The notes: generated by a model from the letters alone, not told the origin. Shown: positions 29,335 through 39,720, counted from the stretch's first letter. The stretch: 64,000 bases of DNA from Streptococcus australis ATCC 700641 (GCF_000186465.1 NZ_GL636091.1:384216-448215), one strand, 5' to 3'. Numbers and translations: made by a program.

Positions 29335-30423
29335 TTATTTGTCAACTTGACCCGAGTGAATATTGAAGATTTTTAAGTCTTCTGGCAAGTCTTTTAGGTG
29401 ATCTAGGGTTGTAGTTGTAATAAATGTTTGGATGTCACGGGAGATAACTTCTAGTAAATGTAGTTGACGATTGTTGTCAAGTTCACTCATGACATCGTCT
29501 AAGAGTAAAATAGGCTTTTCCTTCGTCAAGGATTCAATCAGTGAAATCTCTGCTAGTTTTATTGAAAGAACAACACTGCGGTGCTGCCCCTGGCTACCAA
29601 AAGTTGCATTCATATCATTGATGTAAAAAGTAATGTCATCTCGGTGAGGACCGACACTGGTTGTTTTTTTGATGAGATCCTTTGTCCGATTTTCTCGAAG
29701 CAAGATGATAAAGGTTTGGCGAAGTGTCTCTTCATCTTGAAAAGGAATGGAGGAATCATACCGAATGGTGAGTTTTTCGGCTTGATTGGAAATTTCAAAA
29801 TGTTTTTCCTGTCCAAAGTACTCTAATTTTTTAAGAAAATCTTTCCGATGGATGCAGACCCGGCTACCATAATCTGCTAATTGCTCATCTAGAACATCTA
29901 AAAAGGTTGGATCTACGGTAGTTGCCGTTTTTAAGTAACTATTGCGTTGCTTTAAAACATGATGATAGGCTGTTAAATCCGATAGATAAACGGGCTTCAT
30001 CTGGCCTAAATCAATATCAATAAACTTGCGACGAAGAGCGGGTGAGCCTTTTACGAGTTGTAAATCCTCTGGTGCAAAGAGAACGACATTCATATTCCCT
30101 ATATATGTTGATAATTTACTTTGTTTCAGGTGGTTTATTTTTGTAACTCTACCTTTTGAGGATAAAGAAATTTCTAATGGGATAGAGCCAGTCTTTTTTT
30201 CTAAAATTCCAGAAACGGTAAATTGTTCCTCTTGAAAATGAATTAAATCTTTATCGGAACGAGTCCGATGGCTACGGGTCAAGGCTAGAAAGTAGATAGA
30301 TTCAAGGAGATTGGTTTTGCCTTGAGCATTTTGGCCTAAGAAAATATTCAAACCAGAGTGGAATTGGAGATCTACGTCTTTATAATTTCGAAATTTTTGA
30401 ATATGTATGGATTTAAGCCACAT
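29335..30423 (-). CDS. recF: DNA replication and repair protein RecF
   Basis: SMC-like ATPase that helps load RecA at gapped DNA. In 362 residues it has Walker [13 protein letters not shown] (about 32-43), the SMC-type signature near [12 protein letters not shown] and a Walker [12 protein letters not shown]. In many Firmicutes yaaA-recF sits by dnaN. In this streptococcus the pair lies about 15 kb away, on the lagging strand. The start is 1 nt after the yaaA stop. Confidence 0.96.
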   Translation of the reverse strand: MWLKSIHIQKFRNYKDVDLQFHSGLNIFLGQNAQGKTNLLESIYFLALTRSHRTRSDKDLIHFQEEQFTVSGILEKKTGSIPLEISLSSKGRVTKINHLKQSKLSTYIGNMNVVLFAPEDLQLVKGSPALRRKFIDIDLGQMKPVYLSDLTAYHHVLKQRNSYLKTATTVDPTFLDVLDEQLADYGSRVCIHRKDFLKKLEYFGQEKHFEISNQAEKLTIRYDSSIPFQDEETLRQTFIILLRENRTKDLIKKTTSVGPHRDDITFYINDMNATFGSQGQHRSVVLSIKLAEISLIESLTKEKPILLLDDVMSELDNNRQLHLLEVISRDIQTFITTTTLDHLKDLPEDLKIFNIHSGQVDK

Positions 30424-30424
30424 A

Positions 30425-30790
30425 TTATGTTCCTGGGAAACGAACAGGCTTCCGCTTATTCTCTTCTTTTTTGGTTTTAGAATGTTTTTTTTGTTCTTGG
30501 TTTAATTTCTTCACCAATTGAGAAACACGTTCTTTTTCTATCTTGTCAGCTTGGTAGTCTTCAATTTCTTCTGGACTAGGTTGTGTTATCGTTATGATTT
30601 CCTTCTCACCAATCACTTCGATTGTATCTCCAACTCGTAACTTACGTCCTCTTCTGGTTTCCACTTCTCCATTAACCTCTACTTGATTTTCAAGTAAAAA
30701 GGCCTTGATAGCTCCACCGCTTTGGATGATTCCCAGTTCTTTAAAAAGGGCTTGTAGTGTGATAAATTCATCAAAAAGTTTATAGTTCAT
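30425..30790 (-). CDS. yaaA: S4-domain RNA-binding protein YaaA
   Basis: A 121-aa protein with an N-terminal S4-like domain ([20 protein letters not shown]... [20 protein letters not shown]) followed by a Lys/Glu-rich tail extended relative to the ~70-residue Bacillus protein. It is adjacent to recF, as in most Firmicutes, and co-transcribed with it. Molecular role unknown. Bacillus YaaA has been linked to 50S assembly. The C-terminal tail ends with [10 protein letters not shown]. Confidence 0.88.
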   Translation of the reverse strand: MNYKLFDEFITLQALFKELGIIQSGGAIKAFLLENQVEVNGEVETRRGRKLRVGDTIEVIGEKEIITITQPSPEEIEDYQADKIEKERVSQLVKKLNQEQKKHSKTKKEENKRKPVRFPGT

Positions 30791-30942
30791 AGTTCACCTC
30801 AATGATAGTTATTATACCACAAAAGGATGAAAAACCTAAAATAGGGCAAGTCGGCGTAAACGATTTTTAATCTGTCTGGGAAAGATTTTACAGGGATTTC
30901 ATGATATAATGAAGAGTAATATTTGTTAGAACGAGGATGACG

Positions 30943-32193
30943 ATGGAATTAGTTACTGGTGTTCGAATCCATTTTATGAAATCAGAAAAATTTAAGACCA
31001 ATGAGATTAAAGTGCGATTCTCTGCCCCCCTTTCTGAAGAAACAATAGCAGGACGGGTTCTAGCCTCACGCATGATCGAAACAGCTAATCAACTTTATCC
31101 AACTTCCCAGCAATTTAGAGAGCAGTTGGCGAACTTGTATGGAGCCAATTTTTCTACTTTTGTTTCAAAACGCGGCCAAATGCACTACATTGATATTAAT
31201 TTATCCTATGTCCGTGATGCTTTTTTGAGTAAGAAAAATGTCTTGACAGATCAGATGTTGGATTTATTAAAGGTATCTCTGAATGCTCCTCTTGCAGAAA
31301 ATGGATGCTTTCATTCAGAAACTTTTTCAGTAGAGAAAAAAAATCTCGTTACAGAACTAGAAGCAGAAATTGAAAATCATTTTTATTATGCTCACCAACA
31401 ATTGAATCGTTTGTTTTATGATCAAGCTGATATGAAACTAAGTAAGTATGGAAGTGTCCAGCAGATTCAGAATGAGGATGAAGGGTCAGCTTATCAAGCA
31501 TTTCAAGAAATGCTTCAAACAAATCTGATTGACTTTTTCTTTATGGGTGATTTCAATGAACTAGCAGTCATTGAAAAGATTAGTGAATTTGGTTTACAAC
31601 CTCGTAAATCTCATGTCAATATTTTTTATGCACAATCCTTCTCGAATGTTGTCAGAGAAGGACTCGAGCAAAGAAATACTCATCAATCTATTTTAGAGTT
31701 AGGCTATCACTTTCCTGTGCAGTATGGAGCGAAAGAGCATTTTGCTTTAATTGTTTTAAATGGTTTACTGGGTGCTTTCTCTCACTCAAAATTGTTTACA
31801 GTCATACGAGAAAAAGAAGGATTGGCTTATACTATCTCTAGCCATTTTGATATTTTTTCTCATTTTATGCGTATCTATGCAGGGATTGATAGAAAAAATA
31901 GAACCCGGACGATGACTCTGATGAGTCGTCAAGTGAGTGACTTGAAGAGAGGTAAGTTTACAAGTGAAGAGCTGCGCTTGACAAAAGAAATGATTATAAA
32001 TGCTGCAAAATTGTCGCAGGATCGACCTGGAACCTTGATTGAAAGAGCTTATCTACAATCCACTTTAGGAAAACAGTTCTTGTCAATTGATGATTGGATT
32101 CAAGCCATTCAACTGGTGACGAAAGAAGAAATTATGGCTGTTGCCAAATCACTCAAATTACAAGCGGTCTATTTTATGGAAGGAAGAGAATGA
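30943..32193 (+). CDS. yfmF: M16-like peptidase homologue YfmF (inactive partner)
   Basis: A 416-aa M16-family protein without the HxxEH zinc motif, so presumably the noncatalytic partner of the following gene. In Bacillus, YfmF and YfmH are reported to be needed for 5-aminopentanol modification of EF-P. That role here is by homology. I chose the ATG at 30943 because GAGG lies 6 nt upstream. The ATG at 30937 abuts it. The stop overlaps the next start (ATGA). Confidence 0.85.
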   Translation: MELVTGVRIHFMKSEKFKTNEIKVRFSAPLSEETIAGRVLASRMIETANQLYPTSQQFREQLANLYGANFSTFVSKRGQMHYIDINLSYVRDAFLSKKNVLTDQMLDLLKVSLNAPLAENGCFHSETFSVEKKNLVTELEAEIENHFYYAHQQLNRLFYDQADMKLSKYGSVQQIQNEDEGSAYQAFQEMLQTNLIDFFFMGDFNELAVIEKISEFGLQPRKSHVNIFYAQSFSNVVREGLEQRNTHQSILELGYHFPVQYGAKEHFALIVLNGLLGAFSHSKLFTVIREKEGLAYTISSHFDIFSHFMRIYAGIDRKNRTRTMTLMSRQVSDLKRGKFTSEELRLTKEMIINAAKLSQDRPGTLIERAYLQSTLGKQFLSIDDWIQAIQLVTKEEIMAVAKSLKLQAVYFMEGRE

Positions 32194-33476
32194 TAAAAAA
32201 AGATTTGGAGAAAATAGATTATCCAGCTGTTGGAGAATGTGTTTATCAGACAACTCTCCATAATGGATTGAAGTTATATTTAATTCCAAAAGCGGATTTT
32301 AATGAAAGCTATGCAATTATTTCTACTAAATTCGGTTCTGTTGACACAAGATTTACAGTGGATGGAGTAGAAGAAATAAAAGAGTTTCCAGCAGGGATTG
32401 CGCATTTTCTTGAACATAAGTTATTTGAAGATCAAGATGGTCAAGATTATTTACAACATTTTGTAAAGCTGGGAGCTGAAAGCAATGCGTTTACTAGCTT
32501 TACACAAACTAGCTATCTCTTTTCGACCACCTCGAATGTTAATGAAAATATGAGATTGTTACTGGAGATGACACAATCTCTTCATCTCTCAAAGGATTCT
32601 CTAAAGAAGGAACAATTGATTATTCAACAAGAAATCGAAATGTACCAAGATAGTCCTGACTACCAATTATTCTTTAGGGCGTTGGCAAATCTCTATCCAG
32701 AAACACCTTTAGCCCAAGATATTGCAGGTACTGTATCTTCTCTCTCTCAAATTGATGAAGAAAGTTTACAGGATAATTTCGATTATTTCTACCAACCAGC
32801 CAATATGCATCTAGTGGTTGTCGGAAACTTTGATCTTGACAGTCTTGTTAACCTTGTTTCTGAATTCGAGATGAAGACCTCTTCAAGTCCTCTTCCTCGT
32901 ATTTCACCCGTGGACTTGAATCCAGTCGTTCAAAATGAGACAAGTCGGATGGAAGTTGCTTCACCAAAATTAGCAATTGGTATTCGTGGAAGAAATCAAA
33001 TTCCTCCTCTTTACCAGTATCGCTATAAGATTATCCTCAAATTATTGTTTGCAATGATGTTTGGGTGGACCTCCAAACGATTTCAGTCGCTTTATGAAGT
33101 TGGTAAACTTGACAACTCCTTGACACTAGAAATTGAAGTAGAGTCTTCCTTTCACTTTGTGATGTTAACGATGGACACTTCAGAACCAGTTAGTATATCC
33201 CATCAATTCAGAACTGCCATAAAGAATTTTGAGAAAGATCCCGATGTGACCCAAGAGCATTTGGATACAATTAAAAGTGAAATGTTTGGTGATTTTTTAC
33301 ATGGTTTGAATTCTTTGGATTATATTGCTAGTCAATTTAATCCAATTGATACGGGTGAAAACCTATTTGATCTTCCAAAAATTTTACAAAGTATTTCTTT
33401 ACAAGATGTTGTAAAGGTTGGGCGAGATTTTGTCAACTTTTGTGATATGACGGACTTTATCATTTTTCCTAAATGA
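32190..33476 (+). CDS. yfmH: M16 family metallopeptidase YfmH
   Basis: A 428-aa zinc peptidase homologue. The inverted zinc motif HFLEH is present (about residue 70), with a downstream Glu-rich helix (IIQQEIEMYQD) supplying the third ligand, followed by the M16 C-terminal domain. The start is the ATG overlapping the yfmF stop. An upstream extension of the frame lies inside yfmF. No signal peptide is seen, so both partners are cytosolic. In pneumococcus rodZ follows this gene, but here pgsA follows directly. Confidence 0.88.
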   Translation: MIKKDLEKIDYPAVGECVYQTTLHNGLKLYLIPKADFNESYAIISTKFGSVDTRFTVDGVEEIKEFPAGIAHFLEHKLFEDQDGQDYLQHFVKLGAESNAFTSFTQTSYLFSTTSNVNENMRLLLEMTQSLHLSKDSLKKEQLIIQQEIEMYQDSPDYQLFFRALANLYPETPLAQDIAGTVSSLSQIDEESLQDNFDYFYQPANMHLVVVGNFDLDSLVNLVSEFEMKTSSSPLPRISPVDLNPVVQNETSRMEVASPKLAIGIRGRNQIPPLYQYRYKIILKLLFAMMFGWTSKRFQSLYEVGKLDNSLTLEIEVESSFHFVMLTMDTSEPVSISHQFRTAIKNFEKDPDVTQEHLDTIKSEMFGDFLHGLNSLDYIASQFNPIDTGENLFDLPKILQSISLQDVVKVGRDFVNFCDMTDFIIFPK

Positions 33477-33572
33477 TGTGAAAAGAATGGAATAACAATT
33501 TTGTTGAATTAAATCGACGTCGTTTTTGTCAATTAGATGTAAACTATCATGTAAACTAGTAAGGAGACTAGA

Positions 33573-34112
33573 ATGAAAAAAGAAAATATCCCAAATGCCT
33601 TAACACTGATTCGAATTGTGTTTATTCCTATTTTTATTTTGATGCTAATATTTGGTAAAGGTTATGGTTGGCATGTGGCAGCAGCAATTGTATTTGCAGT
33701 TGCAAGTATCACTGATTATTTAGACGGTTATTTGGCTCGTAAATGGAAAGTTGTTAGTAACTTTGGAAAATTTGCAGATCCTATGGCTGATAAGCTTCTT
33801 GTCATGTCTGCTTTTATCATGATGATTGAATTAAAGATGGTTCCGGCTTGGATAACTGCAGTTATTATTTGCCGTGAATTAGCCGTTACTGGGCTCCGCT
33901 TGTTATTGGTTGAAACAGGAGGAGTTGTTTTGCCAGCAGCTATGCCTGGAAAAATTAAAACCTTCTCACAAATGTTTGCCATTATTTTCCTTCTCTTCCA
34001 TTGGGACTTATTGGGTCAAATTACGCTTTATGTTGCGCTAATCTTTACAGTCTACTCTGGATACGAATACTTTAAAGGCAGTGCCTACCTCTTTAAAGAT
34101 ACCTTTAGATAA
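33573..34112 (+). CDS. pgsA: Phosphatidylglycerophosphate synthase
   Basis: Integral membrane enzyme joining CDP-diacylglycerol and glycerol-3-phosphate, the first step to phosphatidylglycerol and cardiolipin. The 179-aa protein has four or five membrane helices and the full CDP-alcohol phosphatidyltransferase motif from Asp48 to Asp73 (DYLDGYLARKW...GKFADPMADK). AAGGAG lies 8 nt before the ATG. The ecfA1 start follows its stop without a gap. Confidence 0.95.
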   Translation: MKKENIPNALTLIRIVFIPIFILMLIFGKGYGWHVAAAIVFAVASITDYLDGYLARKWKVVSNFGKFADPMADKLLVMSAFIMMIELKMVPAWITAVIICRELAVTGLRLLLVETGGVVLPAAMPGKIKTFSQMFAIIFLLFHWDLLGQITLYVALIFTVYSGYEYFKGSAYLFKDTFR

Positions 34113-34940
34113 ATGAATAATATTATAGAAGTTCGAAATCTTACATTTAAATACCAAAAAACAGATGAGAACCATCAGTTAAATGATATATCGTTTCACG
34201 TGAAACATGGTGAATGGTTATCCATTATTGGACATAACGGAAGTGGTAAATCAACAGTGGTCCGCTTGATTGATGGCTTGTTGGAACCGGAATCTGGTCA
34301 AATCTATATTTCCGGAGATTTGTTAACTCCTGAAAATGTTTGGGATAAACGTAGTGAGATTGGGATGGTTTTCCAGAATCCAGATAACCAGTTTGTTGGG
34401 GCTACAGTTGAAGATGATGTGGCGTTTGGGTTGGAGAACCAAGGAATTCCAAGAGACGAAATGGTGCAACGAGTAGATGAAGCTTTGAAGATGGTCCGCA
34501 TGGATGAGTTCAAAGATCGAGAACCCGCTAGGTTATCCGGTGGACAAAAGCAACGAGTGGCCATTGCTGGGATTATCGCTTTACGACCTAAAATCATCAT
34601 TTTAGATGAAGCAACCAGTATGTTGGATCCTGAAGGGCGTCTAGAACTAATTCGGACAGTTCGAGAAGTCAAAGAACGATATGGGTTAACGGTTATTTCT
34701 ATTACCCATGATTTAGAGGAAGTTTCCCTAAGTGATCGGGTTATTCTCTTTGAAAAAGGAAAAGCGACCTTGGATCTGACTCCAAGAGAACTCTTTTCTC
34801 GAGATGATTTAGATGAAATTGGATTAGAAGAACCTTTCGCTAATCGATTGCGCAGCATGTTACATCAAAAAGGTTTTCCAGTTGGAGAAACCTATCAGAC
34901 TGAAGGAGAGCTAGAGAAACTATTATGGGAATTGCTTTAA
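34113..34940 (+). CDS. ecfA1: ECF transporter ATPase A1
   Basis: One of two ATPases that, with EcfT, form the shared energising module of energy-coupling-factor vitamin and metal importers. In 275 aa, Walker A is GHNGSGKST (about 39-47), Q-loop FQNPDNQ, signature LSGGQKQR and Walker [10 protein letters not shown]. It begins right after the pgsA stop with no clear ribosome-binding site, implying coupling. Substrate-binding S components lie elsewhere. A parS-like site (34192-34207) is embedded near its 5' end. Confidence 0.95.
   Translation: MNNIIEVRNLTFKYQKTDENHQLNDISFHVKHGEWLSIIGHNGSGKSTVVRLIDGLLEPESGQIYISGDLLTPENVWDKRSEIGMVFQNPDNQFVGATVEDDVAFGLENQGIPRDEMVQRVDEALKMVRMDEFKDREPARLSGGQKQRVAIAGIIALRPKIIILDEATSMLDPEGRLELIRTVREVKERYGLTVISITHDLEEVSLSDRVILFEKGKATLDLTPRELFSRDDLDEIGLEEPFANRLRSMLHQKGFPVGETYQTEGELEKLLWELL
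34192..34207. promoter_or_regulatory. parS-like ParB-binding site in ecfA1
   Basis: CGTTTCACGTGAAACA matches the Firmicute parS consensus TGTTTCACGTGAAACA at 15 of 16 positions, including the full 14-bp palindromic core. About 19 kb from oriC, it lies within coding sequence, where parS sites often lie. Confidence 0.85.
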
Positions 34941-35767
34941 AACAGCTTAGTTATACCTATCAAGAAGGTACTCCTTTTGAAGGAGCGGCTCTTTTTGATG
35001 TGAATATAGAAATCCCAAGCGGTTCTTATACAGCTCTAATTGGGCATACTGGAAGTGGAAAATCAACCATCCTTCAATTATTAAATGGTTTGCTTTTGCC
35101 CAGTCGAGGGGAAGTGCAAATGAATGATATGCGCATTAGTTCTGAGTCTTCTCAAAAAGAGCTAAAGGATCTTCGGAAAAAAGTAGGTCTCGTCTTTCAA
35201 TTTCCAGAAAGTCAACTCTTTGCTGAGACTGTTGTAAAAGATGTCGCATTTGGGCCTCAAAATTTTGGAGTAGACCAAGAGTCAGCTGAGAGCATTGCTA
35301 AGGAAAAATTACGCTTAGTCGGTCTTTCTGAAGAGTTGTTTGAACGGAGTCCCTTTGAATTGTCTGGAGGGCAAATGAGACGGGTCGCTATTGCAGGCAT
35401 TTTAGCGATGGAACCTGAAATTTTGGTCTTGGACGAGCCGACAGCTGGTTTGGATCCGTCAGGTAGACGGGAATTAATGAAGCTATTTGCGTCACTTCAT
35501 CAAGCTGGGATGACCATCGTTCTTGTTAGTCATTCTATGGAAGATGTGGCAGAATACGCAAATCTTGTTTATGTTTTGGAAAAAGGACGAATTGTGAGGT
35601 CTGGGCATCCAAGGGATGTATTTCAGGATGTAGAAGGATTAGAAAACATACAATTAGGTGTACCGAAAGTGACGAAATTTGCTTGGCGCTTACGTCAAAA
35701 AGGACTATCTTTGCCAACTTTACCAATCACTTTACAAGAGTTTAAGGAGTTAATTGGACATGAATAG
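34925..35767 (+). CDS. ecfA2: ECF transporter ATPase A2
   Basis: Second ATPase of the ECF module, 280 aa, with Walker [10 protein letters not shown] (about 40-48), FQFPESQ Q-loop, signature LSGGQMRR and Walker [13 protein letters not shown]. It overlaps ecfA1 by 16 nt and ecfT by 8 nt (ATGAATAG), so the three are one translationally coupled unit. It pairs with EcfA1 as a heterodimer under EcfT. Confidence 0.95.
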   Translation: MGIALKQLSYTYQEGTPFEGAALFDVNIEIPSGSYTALIGHTGSGKSTILQLLNGLLLPSRGEVQMNDMRISSESSQKELKDLRKKVGLVFQFPESQLFAETVVKDVAFGPQNFGVDQESAESIAKEKLRLVGLSEELFERSPFELSGGQMRRVAIAGILAMEPEILVLDEPTAGLDPSGRRELMKLFASLHQAGMTIVLVSHSMEDVAEYANLVYVLEKGRIVRSGHPRDVFQDVEGLENIQLGVPKVTKFAWRLRQKGLSLPTLPITLQEFKELIGHE

Positions 35768-36554
35768 TATGATTTTAGGACGATATGTACCAGGTAATTC
35801 CATTCTCCATCGTATGGATCCAAGGGCAAAGTTACTAGGACTTTTCTTGTTAATTGTTATTTTGTTTTGGGCCAATAATGTGTTGACGAATGCCCTGTTG
35901 TTTTTATTGGCCTTTGCGTTGATTTTGAGTGCCAAGATCCCCTTCCGTTTTTTTATTAATGGCCTGAAATCGATGGTCTTTATCATTGCTTTCACCACAC
36001 TCTTTCAGTTGTTTGCGACGACTGGCGGTAAGACCTTATTTCAATTTTATTTTTTGACTGTAACGGATAAAGGACTTGCTCAAGCGGGTGTGATCTTTTG
36101 TCGTTTTATTCTCATTGTTGTATTTTCAACGATTTTAACACTGACAACAACGCCCTTAAGCTTAGCAGATGCCGTAGAAAAGATGTTAACTCCATTTAAA
36201 ATCATCAAAGTTCCTGCTCATGAAATTGGACTCATGTTGTCTATGAGCCTTCGTTTCGTCCCCACTCTAATGGATGATACGATTCGCATTATGAATGCAC
36301 AGAGAGCTAGAGGGGTTGATTTTGGAGAAGGGAATCTCCTTCAGAAGATCCGCTCTTTTATACCGATTTTAATTCCCTTGTTTGCATCAAGTTTTAAACG
36401 TGCAGATGCTCTTGCAATTGCCATGGAGGCAAGAGGTTATAAAAGTGGAGAGGGAAGAAGCCGTTATAGGCAGTTAAAATGGCAAGCCTTAGATAGTGTA
36501 GCGATTCTGTCTGTAGTAGCAGTTGGTGCTATCATTTTTTGGTTGAAATATTAG
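35760..36554 (+). CDS. ecfT: ECF transporter transmembrane protein EcfT
   Basis: Membrane scaffold linking the ATPases to exchangeable substrate-binding S components. The 264-aa protein has about five or six hydrophobic helices and the two cytoplasmic Ala-Arg-Gly coupling motifs ([13 protein letters not shown] and [12 protein letters not shown]). The start at 35760 follows AAGGAG by 11 nt. A TTG 6 nt upstream is in frame but unlikely. Last gene of the pgsA-ecf run, followed by a terminator. Confidence 0.95.
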   Translation: MNSMILGRYVPGNSILHRMDPRAKLLGLFLLIVILFWANNVLTNALLFLLAFALILSAKIPFRFFINGLKSMVFIIAFTTLFQLFATTGGKTLFQFYFLTVTDKGLAQAGVIFCRFILIVVFSTILTLTTTPLSLADAVEKMLTPFKIIKVPAHEIGLMLSMSLRFVPTLMDDTIRIMNAQRARGVDFGEGNLLQKIRSFIPILIPLFASSFKRADALAIAMEARGYKSGEGRSRYRQLKWQALDSVAILSVVAVGAIIFWLKY

Positions 36555-36598
36555 AATACCACCACTACATATAGGGGAATTTTTCTAAAAAAATGAAG

Positions 36599-36625
36599 AA
36601 AAACGCTATTTATAGCGTTTTTTGC
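36599..36625 (+). terminator. Terminator of the ecf operon
   Basis: AAAAACGCTAT/ATAGCGTTTTT, 11-bp stem with a 2-nt apex and a T-run, 45 nt after ecfT. Confidence 0.87.
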
Positions 36626-36725
36626 ATGAAAAATACATGATTTTGTAACCTTTGTAACATAAATTATAACTAACTGTAACATTTAATGTGTAAGATAGTA
36701 TTATGTTCGAAAGGAGAATGTATTG

Positions 36726-37370
36726 ATGAACACAAAAAAAGTCCAATGGACATTAACTTCTATTATCTCAGCTCTTTCACTTTTTGTTTCTGGTGTGGTA
36801 GTGAATGCTGAAACATACGAAGTGAAAAATGGTGATACTTTATCAGAAATTGCGATTAAGAATAACACTACTATCGAAAAGCTTGTTGAATTGAATCAAA
36901 TCAGCAATCAAGATTTAATCCACGCTGGTCAAATTATTGAGTTGGGTGAACGTTCAAATTCATTGATCAACAAAGTAAATACTGCCACAGTAAGTCAGGA
37001 ACCTAGAGTCGAGGCTTCGACAAATCAAGTAGCGGCTTCAACAACAACTACTGCTAATGCTACTTATAATGCAGCACCTGTTGTTACGAATTCTGGAAAT
37101 GGGATTGTACTTGCTAATGGGAATACTGCTGGAGAAACTGGATCCTATGCAGCGGCTCGAATGGCTGAAATGACAGGTGTTCCTGCATCAACTTGGGAAG
37201 CCATTATTGCCCGCGAATCAAATGGTCAAGTGAACGCAGCAAATCCATCTGGAGCTAGTGGTCTTTTCCAAACAATGCCAGGTTGGGGTTCAACTGCTAC
37301 AGTTGATGATCAAATCCAAGCGGCTTATAATGCCTATTCAAACCAAGGACTTTCAGCTTGGGGATACTAA
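36726..37370 (+). CDS. Secreted LysM protein with C-terminal lysozyme-like domain
   Basis: A 214-aa exported cell-wall protein with a signal peptide (about 1-29, cleaved near VNA-ET), one LysM peptidoglycan-binding domain (about 30-74, [20 protein letters not shown]), a Ser/Thr/Ala-rich linker, and a C-terminal transglycosylase-like segment ([31 protein letters not shown]). The catalytic Glu would lie in ARESNG. Pneumococcus has similar LysM proteins under WalRK control, and TGTAAC repeats lie upstream here (36644-36680). A role in wall remodelling is inferred. Confidence 0.88.
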   Translation: MNTKKVQWTLTSIISALSLFVSGVVVNAETYEVKNGDTLSEIAIKNNTTIEKLVELNQISNQDLIHAGQIIELGERSNSLINKVNTATVSQEPRVEASTNQVAASTTTTANATYNAAPVVTNSGNGIVLANGNTAGETGSYAAARMAEMTGVPASTWEAIIARESNGQVNAANPSGASGLFQTMPGWGSTATVDDQIQAAYNAYSNQGLSAWGY

Positions 37371-37393
37371 AAAAGAGGGGAAACCCTCTTTTT
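37371..37393 (+). terminator. Terminator of the first LysM gene
   Basis: AAAAGAGGG/CCCTCTTTT stem with a GAAA tetraloop and trailing Ts directly after the stop. Confidence 0.87.
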
Positions 37394-37503
37394 ATTTTGT
37401 TTCTTACCTTGACAAGGATTGGAAAGTGATGTAAAGAAAAATGACTGTGTCAGTCAACCTTGCTGAACCATGGATATTCTTACTCATGCGTGATTTCATA
37501 CAT

Positions 37504-37535
37504 AAAAGAGGTTTACAAATTTGTAAACCTCTTTT
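37504..37535 (-). terminator. Terminator of the sda/HAD operon
   Basis: A 32-bp fully palindromic sequence (AAAAGAGGTTTACAAA and its complement) ends 1 nt before the HAD stop on the minus strand. It can serve both directions. Confidence 0.75.
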
Positions 37536-37536
37536 A

Positions 37537-38163
37537 TTAACTTAAATGAGTCAGTAAAGCTAGAGGAGAATCTACGATGGTATCGGGAGTTTCCTCTTTT
37601 AATTGCTCTAGAGGTGCAAATCCCCAACTGACTGCAATTGTGTGAATACCAATGGTTTTTCCCCCAATGATATCAAATTTAGTATCCCCAACGATGCAAG
37701 CCTCCTCTTTTGGAATTTGATGATCCACTAGTACACGCTGAATGATATCAGATTTGTGCATAGATCCTGGGGTAGAACCATAAATCCCTTCAAAGCAATC
37801 ACTAATTCCTAGTGAATGGGCTATTTCGAGACTCACTTCCTGATTCTTAGAGGTGGTGATGAATAAGTGATAACCCAATTCCTTCAATTGTTGAAGGAGT
37901 TCTTTGATACCTGGGTAGAGATAGGTTTGTTGTTGGCCAGTTTCTTTGTAATAGGTGCGATAGATTTCTACAGCTTTTGTGACCAGTTCTTTTGGAAGAT
38001 GGTTTGTAAATGTAACTTCGAGTGGAGGGCCCATAAAGGTTCGAATAGTCTCTTTATCAGGAGCAGGAACTCCTAGCAGCTTGAAAGTGTGTAGAAAGGT
38101 GGTTTCAATTCCTTCGGAACTATCGACTAAAGTCCCATCCAAGTCGAAAAATATGTACTTCAT
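37537..38163 (-). CDS. HAD-superfamily phosphatase (phosphoglycolate phosphatase-like)
   Basis: A 208-aa cytosolic phosphohydrolase. Motif I is FDLDGTLVDSS (6-16), with nucleophile Asp7 and acid Asp9. A four-helix cap (about 17-85), motif II TTS and motif IV GDTKFDIIGG follow. It belongs to the Gph/PpaX group, but the substrate cannot be deduced. It lies 3 nt after sdaAA and is likely the last gene of that operon. The pairing with serine dehydratase does not itself explain its role. Confidence 0.85.
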   Translation of the reverse strand: MKYIFFDLDGTLVDSSEGIETTFLHTFKLLGVPAPDKETIRTFMGPPLEVTFTNHLPKELVTKAVEIYRTYYKETGQQQTYLYPGIKELLQQLKELGYHLFITTSKNQEVSLEIAHSLGISDCFEGIYGSTPGSMHKSDIIQRVLVDHQIPKEEACIVGDTKFDIIGGKTIGIHTIAVSWGFAPLEQLKEETPDTIVDSPLALLTHLS

Positions 38164-38166
38164 AGG

Positions 38167-39039
38167 TTAGTCTCCAAATATTTCTTGCTGTAGGCGTTTC
38201 CCAGTTGGAGTTGCTGCTAGACCACCTTCAGCCGTTTCTCTAAAGGCAGTTGGTAGGCTAGATCCAACTTGATACATGGCGTCAATGACCTCATCGACAG
38301 GGATTTTGGATTCAATTCCTGCTAGAGCCATATCCGCTGCAATATAGGCATAGCTTGCACCCATAGCATTTCGTTTGACACAAGGAACCTCTACCAGTCC
38401 TGCAACGGGATCACAAATTAAGCCTAGCATATTTTTGATGACGAAACAAATGGCTTGGCTAGCTTGGTAAGGACTTCCCCCAGCAGCCAACGTCAAGGCA
38501 GCTGCACTCATGGCTGCCGCGGAACCCACTTCGGCTTGACAGCCTCCCTCGGCTCCTGAAATCGATGCATTGTTGGCAATAACCAGGCCAAAGGCTCCTG
38601 CTGCTAATAAGAACTCCAATTGTTGGTGCTCATCTAAATGGAGTTTCTCGATGGCTGAAGTAAGAACAGCAGGTAAGCAACCGGCTGATCCAGCAGTGGG
38701 AGTAGCACAGACTAAGCCCATTTTTGCATTGTGTTCGTTGACAGCGATAGCATTTTTGGCTGCGGTTAGGACAGTATAGTCGGAGAGGGCTTTTCCAGAT
38801 TGAATATAGCGATCCAATTTTGCAGCATCTCCTCCGGTCAAGCCACTTCTAGAAAGTTGGTCATTGAGTCCAAGATGAACGGATTCTTTCATGACCTCAA
38901 GGTTTCGTGTCATAAGAGTCAGAACTTCTTCGCGCTCGCGACCAGTTAGTTCAAACTCAGTTGCAATCATTAATTCTGCGACATTTCCTTCATAGTGGAG
39001 GGTCGCTTGTTCAACTAGTTCGGTAATGGAATAAAACAT
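38167..39039 (-). CDS. sdaAA: L-serine dehydratase, alpha subunit
   Basis: Iron-sulfur enzyme deaminating L-serine to pyruvate and ammonia. Cluster-ligand cysteines fit GSAGCLPAV, EGGCQAE and CDPVAGLVEVPC. The 290-aa length is typical of the two-subunit Firmicute enzyme, whose second subunit is encoded 9 nt upstream. AAGGAG precedes the ATG. The operon is on the lagging strand, flanked by LysM genes. Confidence 0.95.
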   Translation of the reverse strand: MFYSITELVEQATLHYEGNVAELMIATEFELTGREREEVLTLMTRNLEVMKESVHLGLNDQLSRSGLTGGDAAKLDRYIQSGKALSDYTVLTAAKNAIAVNEHNAKMGLVCATPTAGSAGCLPAVLTSAIEKLHLDEHQQLEFLLAAGAFGLVIANNASISGAEGGCQAEVGSAAAMSAAALTLAAGGSPYQASQAICFVIKNMLGLICDPVAGLVEVPCVKRNAMGASYAYIAADMALAGIESKIPVDEVIDAMYQVGSSLPTAFRETAEGGLAATPTGKRLQQEIFGD

Positions 39040-39048
39040 GGGGTCTCC

Positions 39049-39720
39049 TTATTGAAAGAAATTCACATTGTGTAAATGGGGAATTTGACGGATTAACTCA
39101 ATAGCTTCGTCACAATTACGAGAATCCACTTCAATAATCATAATAGCCTTTTCACCGGCTTTTTCACGGGTTACGTTCATTTGGGCGATATTGATATCAT
39201 AGCGGGAAAGGGCTTCTGTCACATGGGCAATCATCCCAGGAACGTCTTGGTGAACAATAATAATAGTTGGGGTGTTCATGTTTAGAGAAATTGCAAAGCC
39301 ATTTAACTCGGTAACTTGTATGTTTCCCCCACCAATGGAAATTCCTGTGACGGAGATGGTTTTGTGATCATTTTTCACCGTGATGGTCGTCGTATTTGGA
39401 TGAGGAGCATTGCTCTCCTTTTGAATAGACCAGACGATTCGAATTCCTCTTTCATGGGCAATTTCAAGACTATTGGGGATTCTTGGATCATCTGTATCCA
39501 TACCCAAAATACCAGCTACAAGGGCCAAGTCTGTCCCGTGACCGCGATAGGTTTTGGCAAAGGAATTAAACAACTGAAATTCAACTTCTGTCGGATCCTC
39601 TCCAAAAATAGAAGAGACAATTTTTCCAATACGAACAGCTCCTGCTGTGTGGCTACTAGAAGGTCCAATCATAACCGGTCCAATAATATCAAATACGGAT
39701 TGGAATTTAAGCGAATTCAT
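39049..39720 (-). CDS. sdaAB: L-serine dehydratase, beta subunit
   Basis: A 223-aa partner of SdaAA. The N-terminal serine dehydratase beta domain carries IGPSSSHTAGAVRIG (about 19-33), which contributes to the active site, and a C-terminal ACT domain (about 147-220, IIIVHQDVPGMIAHV) probably binds serine. It heads the sdaAB-sdaAA-HAD operon. A perfect CiaR-type repeat lies about 90 nt upstream (39808-39824). Confidence 0.95.
   Translation of the reverse strand: MNSLKFQSVFDIIGPVMIGPSSSHTAGAVRIGKIVSSIFGEDPTEVEFQLFNSFAKTYRGHGTDLALVAGILGMDTDDPRIPNSLEIAHERGIRIVWSIQKESNAPHPNTTTITVKNDHKTISVTGISIGGGNIQVTELNGFAISLNMNTPTIIIVHQDVPGMIAHVTEALSRYDINIAQMNVTREKAGEKAIMIIEVDSRNCDEAIELIRQIPHLHNVNFFQ

Noticed and set aside
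33477..33572. Possible remnant of rodZ between yfmH and pgsA, where pneumococcus has rodZ
   Set aside because: A short open frame (EWNNNFVELNRRRFCQLDVN) shows no similarity to RodZ that I can defend, so I only note that rodZ is not here.
34062..34069. TACGAATA, the ComX cin-box core, near the end of pgsA
   Set aside because: It encodes conserved Gly-Tyr-Glu-Tyr codons of PgsA, and no known late competence gene follows. Probably chance.
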